Shown: one piece after another, positions 38,341-49,574 of the stretch
How positions within the stretch are numbered: position 1 is the stretch's first letter
How the letters are laid out: each line of letters opens with the position of its first letter
Assembly (NCBI RefSeq): GCF_028389875.1
Contig: NC_084702.1
Span: forward strand, 50,068,053-50,132,052
Direction: 5' to 3'
DNA: 64,000 nt
Source: Rhea pennata
Taxonomy: Eukaryota; Chordata; Aves; Rheiformes; Rheidae
Translations under genes and position numbers: made by a program
The notes under the pieces: generated by a model
Database searches by the model: none
What the model saw: only the letters and a program-made list of their open reading frames with translations
Told to the model about the DNA's origin: nothing

Positions 38341-41300
38341 GCTATCTGCTCACACTACAGCATGCTGCTTCATTTTTAAAAGTGCTTTAATACAAGAATA
38401 AGTGGACAATCAATGAAGTGTGTCTTCACACACATATAAGTGTCTATATTTACACACACTTTATATACTATAAGATATATTTCTCTAAGTATATATACAG
38501 CCAAAACTAGCAAAAAGAAAAATTTACACACTTTTTAAAAACAAAAACATGGTGGAATTCACTATTATGGCGAGACACTATGACCAACAATTATCAACAT
38601 TTCAGAGGAGACTGGACTATATATCATACCCGTATCACAAATATTCAGAGCGAGAAAATATTCCGATGGTTTCAGAAGGCATATTATATCTCATGTTCTG
38701 GAGTTCAAGTCAGCTCTCATTACTCAAAATCATTATGTGATAATAAGGGAAGGTTTATGTGGTTTTGGCCATTCTGAACTTCTTAAACCTCTCTATAAAG
38801 CTTGTTGGAGACAGTCCACTGCACTGAATGGACCTTCAGTCTGATGAATACAACATTTACTGTTTTCTTATATTTCCTACTTTCCTGTAACAGCACTTAC
38901 CATTTATACCAGTAAGAACAAGCATTCAGGAAAATGATAAAAATAAGGGGCAAAAATCACCACTGAAAAGCACTCCTCACAGTAATAACATCCTGTGACT
39001 GCTAGACTTGAAATACACCCACAGCAAAATGAACACTCCGAAGTCTGCCTTCTCTGCTCTCCACTTCTTCCCACCAGTTCGGTTTTCTGACCAAGAAGCT
39101 CAAATTTTGACAGTATCAATGAAGTATGAGTTGCTGTTAGTACAGCACAGTATTTATCATTATTGAACAGTAACAGAGCCGATATTGTTTAATTCTAACT
39201 ATGTATAAGCAAAACATATATTCTCAGGTCTAGTATGACTTCTAATCCAGCTCTACTTCTGACACAAACCTCAGTAAATCACTTATCTTCATCTCAGTCT
39301 TCACATTTCAGGTACACTGTCAGCAACACTTACCAGTTTTTCCTTTACAGGAATAGAGGAAAAATCACATCCTGGAAGAGCACCTTTTAGAATGCCCTGT
39401 TGTTAAACATGACTTCAAGTACATCACCATATAGTTAAAAAAAAAAAAGAAGCTGAATTTTAACCCTCTGTATTTACTATATATTTCTTGGCTCCACTGC
39501 AAAATTTTTAGGGTACTTTCAGTATGTACAAATGTCTATTTCATTTGTATTTGATCAGCATACAATTGAAAAGACTGCATAGAGTTGCTTTTAGTGCTTT
39601 ATATCAAGCAAAATAGATGTTTATTCCTCCTCTTTTCTCACAGAGCAGTTGTTTTCCAATTGCAGCACTTGTAACGGTTGACTAGTAATTTTAATACATT
39701 TAAAAACAGAAAAACTCCCTCGATATAACCTGGCATTTTTATTCTTCATTATCAGTACTAATTACGTCTTCAATACATGCATTTCACTACAACATCCTTC
39801 ACAGAATAATTACTGAACATATAAATACAAATAAAAAGCACACAAACAGACCTTCATGATCATCTTCTACTGCCAAAAAATAAGGCATTTTTTTCATAGT
39901 TCCTCTAAGATCTTGTTTTAAGGCCAACATGTAATCTTCATCTTCTCCTGTTTTCAGAGGCACTGGCTTATTGTCTGTACTCTGTACAAATTACGTTTAT
40001 TATTTATAACGTGTTAATATCCATCAAACACACAGGAACACTGACAAAAAGCTACACACACATTACTCGTGAAAGACTGCAACTGTATTAGACTACTTTG
40101 CAAGCACACTTTATTGCATTCTGACATGCACAACTATATTTACAATTAAATTTATACCTTTTATGACTTAGCTATATTTTTCTGCAAAAATATAGGAAGA
40201 AAGCAAGAAAAAAGTACATCAAAATAGTAAAATAGTCATTCAATCGATGTTTTGTGCTCATGGGGCCAACATTCTTAACTCCTCATGGCAGCTCAGAAAA
40301 CTATTACTCAGAAACCATTGCCTCTCTGGTCTTAGCTTCTTCTAAAACAGTGTTATAACTACATTATAACAGAGTTATAATGACATTAATTACTTTGAAT
40401 AACACAGAACACTATTTCCATGAATAGCCATAACTCACCCATGCAGCAAGCATACATGCCCACCCACATCTCAGTCTCTATTTAAGTGATTTTTTTTTTT
40501 GAACTATGAATCTTGAAACTGGGAAAGATAAATAAGCATAAACAGTTTTAAAAATATACAGCTAACTAGGGCGAAGGACAGAATTATAGCATAGTAATTG
40601 GATGTTATTTCTCTCATACAATGAATGGTACGCAAGGAATACCTGAGTGGTAGGTTGTAAAGCATAAAGACTACTGCAAGTCCCAAGGCTGGGTCATGAA
40701 AGTAGTTTACCGGTTCCAGCACTATTTACTATACAGCCAACATTTTAAATCACTAATGTTGACAATGGTATGCTGATGCTCCTAAGTTCTGATGCTTGAG
40801 TTCTAAGTGCATTTACAGGAAATTTAGAAGAACACAAAAAGAATCTGTATGAACTAAGTAAGAGCAACAATTCATTGTTTAAAATAATTTCAGTGCAAGT
40901 CACTCAATTGCTGTAATATCAGACCTTTGGTCACTGCCCAATCATTAACTGCTTCTTCAAGTTTTTTCAATTCTAGTCATGCTACTTGGTTCTTTTGTTT
41001 TTTGAACGACAGTAGATATCTCCTAGAAAGTTTAGCTTAGTTCTGTCTGTAACCGTTCACAAAGAAGAAAATTTCTTTCACTCCCTCCTGGTCTCCATTA
41101 GATACAGTGGGGCTAGTAATTATCTTACAAGGCAGCTCCATTGAGGACACTAACAGTGGAAGTTGTAATTCACAGAGAATTCATGCTATCAGCAGACATC
41201 AACATTCACATTAGGAACAATTATAGATGGCTTAGTATCAGCGAAGCCATGCAATTTAGTCTGCAAAGGAAATGATAGACTAAGAGAAAGATAGATAATC

Positions 41301-42173
41301 AGTAAGATCTGGTTCAGTAAGTCAAATTTCAGGTGCAACAACAATTCAGAGATGTCTCTGAATAGCAACAATTATATGCCAAACTTCAAGTTTCACATCC
41401 TAACATGTGGATTGAGACAAATATGCACCTTGAACCCTGATATAAATGGGAAATTTCCTCATTTAAAACTTCAACATTGTAAGACAGTGTTTCTCAATGT
41501 AAAAATTGTTGAAGTTTCCCTACATAGCAAAATTCAGCTTAATAGGAAAATCATTTGCCTTTTTACCCTTTGTTTTTACAAACCATTACAATTTGAAATC
41601 CAAATCTCCATTTCCTAATTACATAAATATCTTCCAGTTATTTTCAACTTCCATCTATTAAGGTAAAAGATATTTATCTAAAATCTTTCTATTTTTTGTA
41701 TCAATGGTATATTTCTAAAATTCACAACTTCAAAGAGTAGCATAACTTTACTTCAAATTCAGATATCCAGTGTTTCCATTACTGTAATGTCCAGAAATCA
41801 TGATAAGGGCTTTAATGAATGAACCTCTTGCAAGTAATCTAGCTAAATACAGGATGCAATGGGCAGCAAAGAGTCAAAAAGCAATAATTAGAAAAATAAT
41901 AATGGAAATCTATGGTTATCGACACTAAATACTTCAAATTTGACTTAAAGTGCTTAGGGCTGTTTGTGTATTTCATCCTACTATCTAAACATGAAAGTGA
42001 AAACATTTCACCTGAACACAGAGGGTGTGGTCTAAGAAAGTTGCTGTACTTACAGGAAACAGTGGTGGAGGCTTGAATACTACTTCAGGTAGAGATGCAC
42101 CTTTAGCAAAACCAATAGCCTCAATGTTGAAGGTAAATGCAGCACGCCCTCTTCCTCTACCTGACCCAGCCAT
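29993..42173 (-). CDS. POLR3G: POLR3G, RNA polymerase III subunit RPC7 (RPC32-alpha)
   Basis: Seven coding exons on the minus strand join with consistent phases to 214 aa (human 223, from memory). The N-terminus MAGSGRGRGRAAFTFNIEA and the KPPPLFP motif (34-40) match the subunit. Next come KPVPLKTGED and YMLALKQDLR (about 45-67), MPYF (72-75), IERYSKKYM (85-93) and WRRLPREM (106-113). A Lys-rich linker (about 115-145) leads to a very acidic tail (27 Asp/Glu of 41 residues in exon 6) and the conserved end SYFEDGDDFGAGSDDN-MDEATY. RPC7 belongs to the RPC3-RPC6-RPC7 subcomplex that helps Pol III open promoters; the G form is linked to stem, germ and tumour cells, while the paralogue POLR3GL is general. 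Synteny with LYSMD3 and MBLAC2 decides for POLR3G. The start is fixed by an in-frame TAA nine bases upstream. It shares its promoter island with MBLAC2. Confidence 0.95.
30531..30570 (+). repeat. 40-base A run (T run on POLR3G sense strand)
   Basis: Uninterrupted A tract in POLR3G intron 6, eleven bases from the exon 6 donor. The length in the real genome may differ, as homopolymers this long are error-prone in sequencing and replication. Confidence 0.9.
30581..30703 (-). CDS. POLR3G: POLR3G coding exon 6, acidic tail
   Basis: 41 codons, phase 0 at both ends, from ELEKKDEEEEKSEDEK to EEYDEEEHEE (146-186). Acceptor CCTTGTGACAG. The donor is GAG|GTTTGC, a poor match to GTRAGT, and ten bases later a 40-base T tract starts on the transcribed strand. 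Confidence 0.9.
31071..31141 (-). CDS. POLR3G: POLR3G coding exon 5 with NAGNAG acceptor
   Basis: Codes for (A)GTKPKKAKSSEPKSNLDVL-KKIE (122-145), donor GAG|GTAAGA. The acceptor reads TTTTAGCAG. Use of the first AG includes Ala122, as in human KKAGPKPKK; use of the second starts at 31138 and drops it. Both keep the frame. Confidence 0.9.
32666..32676 (+). repeat. G11 homopolymer in POLR3G intron 5
   Basis: A run of about eleven G on the plus strand (C on the sense strand of the gene) in otherwise AT-rich intron sequence. A similar run of about nine G lies at 44237-44246. Confidence 0.7.
33831..33854 (+). repeat. (TA)12 microsatellite
   Basis: Twelve TA units in POLR3G intron 5. No other structure is visible around it. 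Confidence 0.9.
34540..34590 (-). CDS. POLR3G: POLR3G coding exon 4 (51 bases)
   Basis: Short exon after TTTTTTATGCAG that completes Asp105 and codes WRRLPREMKPSKKTKK (106-121) plus one base, with donor AAAG|GTAATT. The DWRRLPREM motif is diagnostic for the RPC7 family. Confidence 0.92.
35303..35365 (-). CDS. POLR3G: POLR3G coding exon 3
   Basis: 63 bases: the split Ala codon, then IERYSKKYMETEKEGAAWTP (85-104), plus one base. Acceptor TTTGTAG, donor CCAG|GTAGTA. It aligns with human IERYSKRYMKVYKEEWIPDW. The MET-EKEGAAWTP part is more divergent than its neighbours. Confidence 0.9.
35366..39851 (-). other. POLR3G: POLR3G intron 2, with a GC-richer open stretch
   Basis: The largest POLR3G intron (4.5 kb). 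Its middle (37450-38240) is richer in G+C and keeps two plus-strand frames open, of about 100 and 133 codons. Neither shows a domain, a Kozak-like start with splice partners, or low-complexity bias I can interpret. A T16A24 homopolymer junction follows at 38301-38340. The rest is AT-rich and featureless. Confidence 0.5.
38301..38340 (+). repeat. T16-A24 homopolymer junction
   Basis: Sixteen T directly followed by twenty-four A, a perfect homopolymer palindrome. It can extrude as a hairpin and may mark two A-tails joined tail to tail, but no recognisable element body flanks it. Confidence 0.85.
39852..39981 (-). CDS. POLR3G: POLR3G coding exon 2
   Basis: Acceptor TTTGTACAG, then STDNKPVPLKTGEDEDYM and on to MPYFLAVEDDHE (residues 41-83) plus one base. 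The donor is GAAG|GTCTGT. Among three nearby AGs only this one keeps the frame from exon 1. Confidence 0.92.
39982..42053 (-). other. POLR3G: POLR3G intron 1 (between coding exons 1 and 2)
   Basis: 2.1 kb AT-rich intron bounded by GTAAGT and TTTGTACAG on the minus strand. No gene or repeat recognised. Confidence 0.75.
42054..42173 (-). CDS. POLR3G: POLR3G coding exon 1
   Basis: Residues 1-40, ending ...KPPPLFP in phase 0 at donor CCT|GTAAGT. The exon itself probably begins at 42182 after the acceptor ATTTTTAG, with a nine-base leader that contains an in-frame TAA. The start codon is followed by G. Confidence 0.95.
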
Positions 42174-42182
42174 TTGGAGTTA

Positions 42183-42963
42183 CTAAAAATATTACAGATT
42201 TTTTTCAAGTTTCTTTTTTGTTACATATATGAAATACATACATACTACATAAAATATAAAAAGCCAATGACGAACAAACATTGCAATAATATTAAAAACT
42301 TTTTAATTACTATTTTAAATAGCAAACCTTTTTTACTGCTCCTCCTAGGTTCTTCCACATACTCTAGATTAGGTACACGTTTAAAATCAATTCCATTCTC
42401 CCATTTCTGCTAGCCACCTCTGCAGGCCTGAAATTGTATCTTAACCTATGAATTTTAAACTTTCTTCTGCTAAACCCTAGATACACTGATGTAAGCCCAA
42501 TCAAGATAAAAGAACCAGAAAAATAGGTAATAAGAAAAAAAAGTTTGTGAACCCTTAACATCTCTGTAAGTACATTTTAGAGCATCCGAACTTGTCTCCG
42601 AAAAATAGTTTCTGTCACTCACAGCTTCTTTGTCTTCCAGATTATTTTTCCTCTTTATCTCTGTAAATTATATTGGGTACTGACAAAGAGCCAAAACCAA
42701 GGAGTTCTAACAGCACCAAATGACTTTTGGGGGCTTTTCTTTGTAATAGCTCTACTCCACTTCAATGAATCTGCAAGCTAATTCATGGTTAAAGGAAGTT
42801 GTTTTTCAACTATGAGATCTAAAAGAAAAAAACCACTCACCAAACTCAACCATCCACACAAACTACCCATACACTCACACCTCACCATCTTCACTGTTAC
42901 ACTAACCTTCATCTCACAGTTGAAAGACCAGTGGGATGGCTAAGTAAAGCAAAATGCAAGAAT

Positions 42964-42998
<35 letters not shown>

Positions 42999-44748
42999 GG
43001 GAACTATGGCAGGAGATGGGCCAACAGTCCCAGCTGGAGCAACCTGTTACTGCTCACTCCTCCAGATCATGTGAGGATTGATTTAAGATTCCTGGCCCAG
43101 AAATCTCATATGCTGCTTACTATTAATTGCAAGGCTATCATACCACACCCTCTACAGCAAGAACAATTACTGTTGCACCTGTACTTGCACCTCACAGCTA
43201 TTCCCAGGGCAACCATGATGAGCATGCTAGATAACTTCAAACAGGAAATAAGAAACAGGACATTACCTACAACTTTTCATGCAACTGTCTTGGATAACAG
43301 AGAATCCAGGAAAGAATTGTAGTTGAGAACCAAGAAATGCACACTTCAGATTAAGATCTTTTATAATTCTCCCAAATGCAATCAATGGCCTTTTAAATAA
43401 AAGTCAGTGAAAAACAGGTTTACACAAGTATTTTCTTGTTTATTGTTTTCCACAGGAACAAGCTTTACATAGATAAGAAACCATATTATATTTTAAACTG
43501 CACTCCACAACACAGAAATCTATCTAAAAATAAACAAAAAGACCCAAATAAATCATTTTAGGATAGACAGCAAGTAAAAATCTAAGGCTGAGCATCTAAT
43601 TAACTGAAAAAAAAATAAAAAGAAGCATCACATTCAGCTGAAAGCAGGATGAAAAACAAGATGTGAGCCTGGCAGAATGGAGAAAGATGAGACAGAAGAG
43701 TCTCAAACATGAGCAATTATATTGCCTAGGTGTGAAAAAAGGAAACCAACAATCGAAGAAAACCAAAAGAGAGATGTGGGAGACAACCAGCCAGTGTGCA
43801 AGGGAACCTTATTTAGATTAAATATATGAAATATAGAGGCCAATTTCTGGATTCTGCTGTAAAATCAACTCTACATAAGATTTTCTTGAAATAGTGAATT
43901 AGTCTGATGTACAGTAACAAGCTTTAGACCTACCCGTAGCATAATTACTGACACCATAAAGTAATGAGCACAGAGGAAAGGACATATCATGAAAGAAAAG
44001 TTGTAGTTTTACAACTATGGCAACAGCGCCATTCTTAACTGCCATAATAGATGGCTAATGCACCACTCAGATGCATTTTCCTACATATAAACAGTTTCTG
44101 TCTCAATTATTCTACAAATGAGCAAGCAAATTTCAGGATTATACTTAAGCATAGATTTAAGCTTTTAAGATGTTTTTAAAACTATATATAGCATCGTTCA
44201 TGTGCTCAGTTAAAGGCTGTGAAAGCTCAGACATTTGGGGGGGGGGAAGGCCAGCAGAAACGCTCCCACTGGCAGTAATCCTGTTATTTTATGGCTGAGA
44301 ATGTGATCAGGTAGAGTAGCTGAACGAATATTCAGGAAATTAAGTTTTCCTTCGAATAAAAATCTCCAGCTTTTGGTCATGTTTTTCAGGGATGGGTGTC
44401 ATCAGTGGAAAGGAAGTCATAAAAACAAGAACAGACATAAGTTGAAAAACTGAGTGTTACCTGATGCCCCTGAAGGCTAAACCGGGATGAAAATATTTGC
44501 CACAATCCCCTGCGATTTAAAAAATACACTGTTCACCGTTTATCTTTTCAGACCCTCCTTTCCCCCTGCCTCTTCCACGGCCTCTCCCTACGCGGCCCCC
44601 CTCCCCACACGTACTCCCCCCGCCCCGGTCCGCCTCAAGCCTCAGCCCAGCCCAGCCCAGCCCAGCCCGCCGGCCACCGCCGCGCCCATCTCGCCGCCCT
44701 CCGCCAGCTCTGCTGAACAGCAAGATGGAGGAAGGGAAAGGAGCTCAC
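42183..44748 (-). other. POLR3G: POLR3G leader intron (inferred)
   Basis: DNA between the first coding exon and the promoter island. A 28-base T run lies at 42968-42995 and a G9 run near 44237-44246. The frame read through the T run at 42954-43322 has no family features. Confidence 0.45.
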
Positions 44749-44800
44749 CCCGCAGCCGCTGAGGCGGCTCCGGCCTCCACCCGCGCGCGCCCCGCCGCTA
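44749..44800 (-). other. POLR3G: Putative noncoding first exon of POLR3G
   Basis: On the minus strand a good donor, GCGGG|GTGAGC, lies at 44748, just inside the shared CpG island. It is well placed to splice to the acceptor at 42183. Human POLR3G also has a noncoding first exon. The right boundary (transcription start) is a guess. Confidence 0.4.
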
Positions 44801-44998
44801 ACGGCCGCCGCCGCTAACGGCCCCCGGCGCGCGGCGCGTGGCGCGTGGCGCGGGGGGGGAGGCGGGGGCCGCGCCGCCCCGCCCCGCCGCCGCGGCCCCC
44901 GGCCCGCGCTGCCGCAGTGCGCCGCGCCGCGCCGCCCCGCCCGCCGCCCAGGCTCCGCCCGCCGCCGCGGGCAGCCGCCGCTCCGGCCGCGGCCCGGC

Positions 44999-45503
44999 AT
45001 GTCGGCGCTGGAGTGGTTCGCGCACAAGTCGCTCGGCGGCGGGATCTACTGGATCCAGGAGCGCTTCTACGAGTCGGGCAACCGGGCCAACATCTGGCTG
45101 GTGCGCGGCTCGCAGCGCGACGTGGTCATCGACACCGGGCTGGGGCTGCGCAGCCTGCCGGACTACCTGCAGGCGGCCGGGCTGCTGGCGGCGCCGCCGC
45201 CCGGGGCCGGGGCCGGGGCCGGGGCCGGGGCCGGGGCCGGGGCGGGGGCGGGCGCGGGCGGCGGGGGCCGGCGGCCGCTGCTGGCCGTGGCCACGCACGT
45301 GCACTTCGACCACTCGGGCGGGCTGCACCAGTTCGAGGAGGTGGCGGTGCACAGCGCCGAGGCCGGGGCGCTGCTCCGCGGCGACAACTACGAGGCCGTG
45401 ACGTGGCTGTCGGACGGCGAGGTGGCGCGGCCGCCGCGGCCCGGCTGGCGCGCCCGGCACTTCCGCGTGCCGCCCGTGCGGCCCACGCGCATCCTGCAGG
45501 AGG
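44999..45503 (+). CDS. MBLAC2: MBLAC2 coding exon 1
   Basis: Codes for residues 1-168 plus the first base of Gly169 and ends at donor GAGG|GTGAGC. It contains the first metal-binding motif and the GGGGCC-coded loop. Several long overlapping frames on both strands here are by-products of the GC content. Confidence 0.95.
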
Positions 45504-48500
45504 GTGAGCGCCCCTCGGTGTCTCGGGGTGGGGGCGGAGCGGTCAGAGCGCTGCGGGGACTTGAAAATCGCTGTTACTCCAGTTAGGATGGCATTTTCTG
45601 CCTTTTGAGTAGCATTTGCTTGGCGTAAGAGGAAGTTATCAACAGCCAAAGTTCATGGATTAGGGATGCGGCTCATGGTAGGGGCCGTGCTAACAGTGGG
45701 TGCAAGTGGAAATTCCTAAAACTTTAGGCTAGTCCAGGGAGCTATGGGATAGAACAGGATTCTGTGAAAATGAGAAGCTTTAAAGCTGATACATTTACTT
45801 CAAAATTCTGTAGCCACCTGTTGGTAGCTTTTTTTTTCCTCCTTTCCCTTTTTCTCTCTTTTTCCAGATACTTTCTTTTTTCCAGCTGCTTTCATTGCTT
45901 TATTTGAGTATAAGCATCCTGATTTAAATGCGAGAAATGTGTAAACTTACAAGCTAAAGTAATTTTTAAAATGTTTGAACTATCTGGAATCGTGGGCTGC
46001 TCTTCTGTGCTAATACTGCTTTGTTTGTGGGGCTCTTCTTAGAACAATTCAACTGGTATTTTTCAGTTTTGTAAAATGTGCAGCCTGCTTTGCAGAGTCT
46101 TCAAGCCATTGGCATGGCTCAACAAGGACCAAAACATGTACAGTAGACAGTTTTGAAAGTATTGACAGAACTCAAATTATGGATTAAAAATATTTTGTAT
46201 TTACCTAATCTGTTTGTCAACGCAGGATTTTTCCCTAGAATTAGAATTAGTAAATAGCAAGGCAAGGAAAAGTGATCTAGCTTTTTAAGACTAATTGATA
46301 GCCCAAAGTTTAGCCTGAGGCTTCAATATTAGTGAATTTTGGCCTCTGGTAACCCATATTATTTATAAACCATCCCTTGATGGGATGCAATAAAGAATGA
46401 CGCAACTTACTGAAATATACTCTGAAATGTACTCAACTTACTGAAAAATACGTCTAAGCATATGGGTTTCATTTTACGGAAGCAGCTTATTACAGAAAAA
46501 AAAATTTGCTCAGTTTTTCAGTTTGGCTTCATAGGTAACAATGAGTAGGTTGTTTTGGCAACAAATAGGGTAACTGTAGAATCTCGTGAAGCAGGAGATA
46601 AAAGGTTAGCTCTGTGTAAGACAGTTGGCACCTTTTCCATGTTACTTAGATCAGAGTTGCTTCTTGGCTGTAGTAGGCCATCACCCTGCATGGGTGCTTG
46701 AAAGAGCAGAACTCTGAGCTTATTGAAGACTTCCAGGAAAGTCATTAACTATATACCTATAATTAAAGAAAAAGGTTTATTTTTATTTTCTTTAAAAGGG
46801 AGAGAGTATAAGGAAAATCTATTGTAAAAGATCTCACTCACTATCAAAGAAACATCAAAGTTTATAACATAGCATTTATTGAGATACTTTCCATGGAAGT
46901 GGCATGTAACGTCTATGCATGTGTAATTGCTGCTATGTAAGTATATCCAGAAATACACACAATACAGAATGTGGCAGAGTTAGTAGTCTATTACAATCCC
47001 AAGCCGTAGGTTTTACTTACATGTTACCTGCTTTGTACAGTCTCCTATTGAGGTTACTTTTGTATCACATTAATCTTAGGAGATCCTTCAAGTACCCTCA
47101 TTTTGGCTGTTCTTCCTAAAATCATTTTTTTTTTTGTATCCTACCTTAGCATTTATTGTTTTCATGATCATTTGCATCTTCTAAGACTCACAGTTTCTTT
47201 CAGCTGTTAAAGTGTTTATTTTTGAGTTCTGTGCATTTCTTCTTTAAATGTTGGATGCCATATTCGGCTTCCGTAAACTGTTCTCAGTGCCTGCAGCAAT
47301 CTGAAACCCACTGGAACACTTTACACTCCAATGGGTTCCTCATCTCCACTATTATCTTGTTTACTACTACAGGCATTTTCTGCATAAATTTCTCAATAGT
47401 CTATTCTACTCTACTATTAAGGCTTCTCAGTATTTCCTCAAAAGAGAATTTGTCTAAAAATATAATTCTGAAACTTAACTGCAACATAGGGATCAGACAT
47501 TTTCCCTGTTAGGTCAGCATGGTCAAATGTTAGCTCTTCCATGACTTCCAAACTCTATTCTAGCATTTTGCAAGCGAGGCAAGTGGATATCCCCAGCAGC
47601 CCTAGCCATAGCATAGTTCATGCCTTCCCTTAGTAACTCCCAATCCAAGCATAGTAGTTTATATCACAGTGAGAACATGATGTAGTACTTTTCCATTGAG
47701 GCCCAAAGCATGTCAGGTAGTATCATGAAAAGGTCTGTCTTTCAAGAGCTAAGTATCTTTAGGCTTACCGAGTCTGAGTAAATTCATGGACTATCTGTAT
47801 CTTCTGTAAGACAGATCTGTAACATTTGGATTTTTATAAAGTAGAAGTTGGATTATTTTTTTGTTGTTCTCCTTGGAATTGAAATGTATATTACAATTTT
47901 AAGCATCATCCTCCTCTGATAACTGTTTCACTAGCTGCAGGTTTTCATGCCATTAATTTTATGGTACTGCATATTATTTCTTTTAGGACCATTTAGTATA
48001 GTTATGAGGCAGCTGGTTATGGGAAGATTGCTCATATATTGGTGGTCTTTCTCAATACAGTCTGCCCTTAAATTTACATATTTACCACCTCTAAATTCAT
48101 TGCTTTTATAAATGTATGATAGAGCAGTCATTACTTAAAATTAACAGCAGACTTACTTGGCTGGTTCTCCATCCCTACATTGACTTTCTACTGACAGTAC
48201 TGGTTTTGTGGCTAGAATGATGAAAGGTATTTACATTTAAGCCAGTGAGACAAATGACCTAAAGTTAAGAACATTCTCTTTTTATACATCTGATTCCATA
48301 AGATGAAAAAAGTGTTTGGAGGCCAGTCCTACTTTTCCTCTAGCAATTCAAGTTCTGTCATTTTACATTTCAGAAGTAACTTCAGTGGAACTCTGAATTA
48401 AATGATGGTAAAATTGAATAAACTGTGAGATTCTTTCTTTGTAAACTTTCATAGGAGACACAACTTAGATGTGTTCTATTTGGTTCCTGTTTTATTTTCT

Positions 48501-49177
48501 CTATCATGTTTCTTTTTCCACAGTTTAGTTCATTAGAACTGGAATAGGTTCCCTGGGACCTAGGAAACCCAATTAATATAGCTCAAGTCTCTGCTGTCTA
48601 TTAGTATTTGACTTATTGTCAAATGTATTCTTAAAATGCTTCTTTGGCACTGGACAAGAAAAAAGGCCCTACTCCCACTGTTGTGGATATAAAGCATGTA
48701 TAAGCTTTCAGTAAGTGCCTACCTCATACATTTTTGTGATGTTTAATATGCAAAATAAATGTATTTGTTTCCTTACCATCTCTGTTTGCAGGGGACGTGA
48801 TCAGCCTTGGAGACCGACAGCTTACTGTCATGCACATGCCTGGCCATTCAAGAGGAAGTATTTGCTTACATGACAAAGACCGGAAGATTCTGTTCAGTGG
48901 AGATGTTGTGTATGATGGATCCATGATTGACTGGCTTCCCTACAGCAGAATAAACGACTATGTTGCAACCTGCCAGCGTCTCATAGAGCTAGTGGACAGA
49001 GGTCTTGTGGAGAAGGTACTACCTGGGCATTTTAACACGTTTGGAGCAGAAAGGCTGTATCGTTTAGCTTCCAACTACATTGCACAAGCTGGAGTTTGTC
49101 ACAGAGTTTCTACTTGTGCCATGAGATCCATTGCAAGCATAGCACTTCGTATTACAAATTCTAGAAACACCTCTTAG
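44999..49177 (+). CDS. MBLAC2: MBLAC2, metallo-beta-lactamase-fold acyl-CoA hydrolase
   Basis: Two exons, 44999-45503 and 48792-49177, split a Gly codon (G|GG) to give 296 aa (human 279, from memory). The start [15 protein letters not shown] equals the human one and has G at -3. Metal ligands of the family are present: HVHFDH (H100, H102, D104, H105), H187 in HMPGHS, D206 in [10 protein letters not shown] and H248 in PGHFNTFG. D45 in VVIDTG is the usual structural Asp. Human MBLAC2 has been reported to be a palmitoyl-CoA hydrolase and an off-target of hydroxamate drugs. The extra length is mainly a (Gly-Ala)9-Gly4 insert at residues 69-90, coded by a GGGGCC repeat, where human has a short EAKEDAA-type loop. 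The insert lies just before the first metal motif, presumably in a surface loop. Exon 1 is extremely GC-rich and exon 2 is ordinary. Confidence 0.96.
45203..45250 (+). repeat. MBLAC2: GGGGCC hexanucleotide repeat in coding sequence
   Basis: Six perfect GGGGCC units (45203-45238) followed by two GGGGCG units. In the MBLAC2 frame it reads Gly-Ala repeatedly. The same unit is the basis of the human C9orf72 repeat, but here it is short and in a coding exon. Confidence 0.95.
45504..48791 (+). other. MBLAC2: MBLAC2 intron
   Basis: 3.3 kb intron from GTGAGC to TCTGTTTGCAG. It is AT-rich past the island edge. No gene or known repeat seen. Confidence 0.75.
48792..49177 (+). CDS. MBLAC2: MBLAC2 coding exon 2
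   Basis: Acceptor CTGTTTGCAG, then [20 protein letters not shown] through [12 protein letters not shown] to TNSRNTS and TAG. It supplies metal ligands H187, D206 and H248. It is nearly identical to human MBLAC2 apart from the last residues. Confidence 0.95.
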
Positions 49178-49558
49178 TGATAGTGCACTTTGTGTGATTT
49201 ATTGTTGTTGAGAAACCAAATGGCTTGTGAAAGCATTGATACGTGCAAAAGCAGTATGCATTAGTAAAGTGTTGGCAAATTGGTATGGATGAGCTGTAAA
49301 AATTCTCCTTATTTTTGCCTATATTATTCCTATTTTTTAAAAAAATACATAAGCTAGTAGCTTAGCTGAAGCTACCATTTTTCTTTCTATTTTTTCAGGG
49401 CATGTTTGCACTCATATTGTGATTGCCATTTGACTGCAATTTGAAATACATTGCTTTATTTTTGATATGATTCTGAAGATACATATGATATGCCAAATTG
49501 AAAGGTTTTACATGCCTGAAGCTCATGCCTGAAACTTTTTTGATGCAGCATAATGGTA

Positions 49559-49574
49559 AATAAACACAAATAAA
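49559..49574 (+). terminator. MBLAC2: Paired proximal poly(A) signals, MBLAC2
   Basis: AATAAA at 49559-49564 and again at 49569-49574, about 385 bases after the stop. TTTGTGTTT-type GT-rich sequence follows. Confidence 0.55.

Larger units (their letters stand above)
44560..45560. promoter_or_regulatory. Shared CpG-island promoter of POLR3G and MBLAC2
   Basis: Very GC-rich block between the head-to-head genes POLR3G (-) and MBLAC2 (+). The MBLAC2 start codon is only about 250 bases from the presumed POLR3G leader exon. It holds two CTAACGGC sites at 44798-44805 and 44814-44821, a YY1-like CAAGATGGAGG at 44721-44731, and five CCCAG units near 44644-44668. The layout implies bidirectional transcription. 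Confidence 0.75.

Noticed and set aside
44798-45649. A 283-codon minus-strand frame and plus-strand frames of 187 and 220 codons over MBLAC2 exon 1
   Set aside because: Shadows of the GC-rich exon. They have no domains, and the MBLAC2 frame carries all the conserved motifs.
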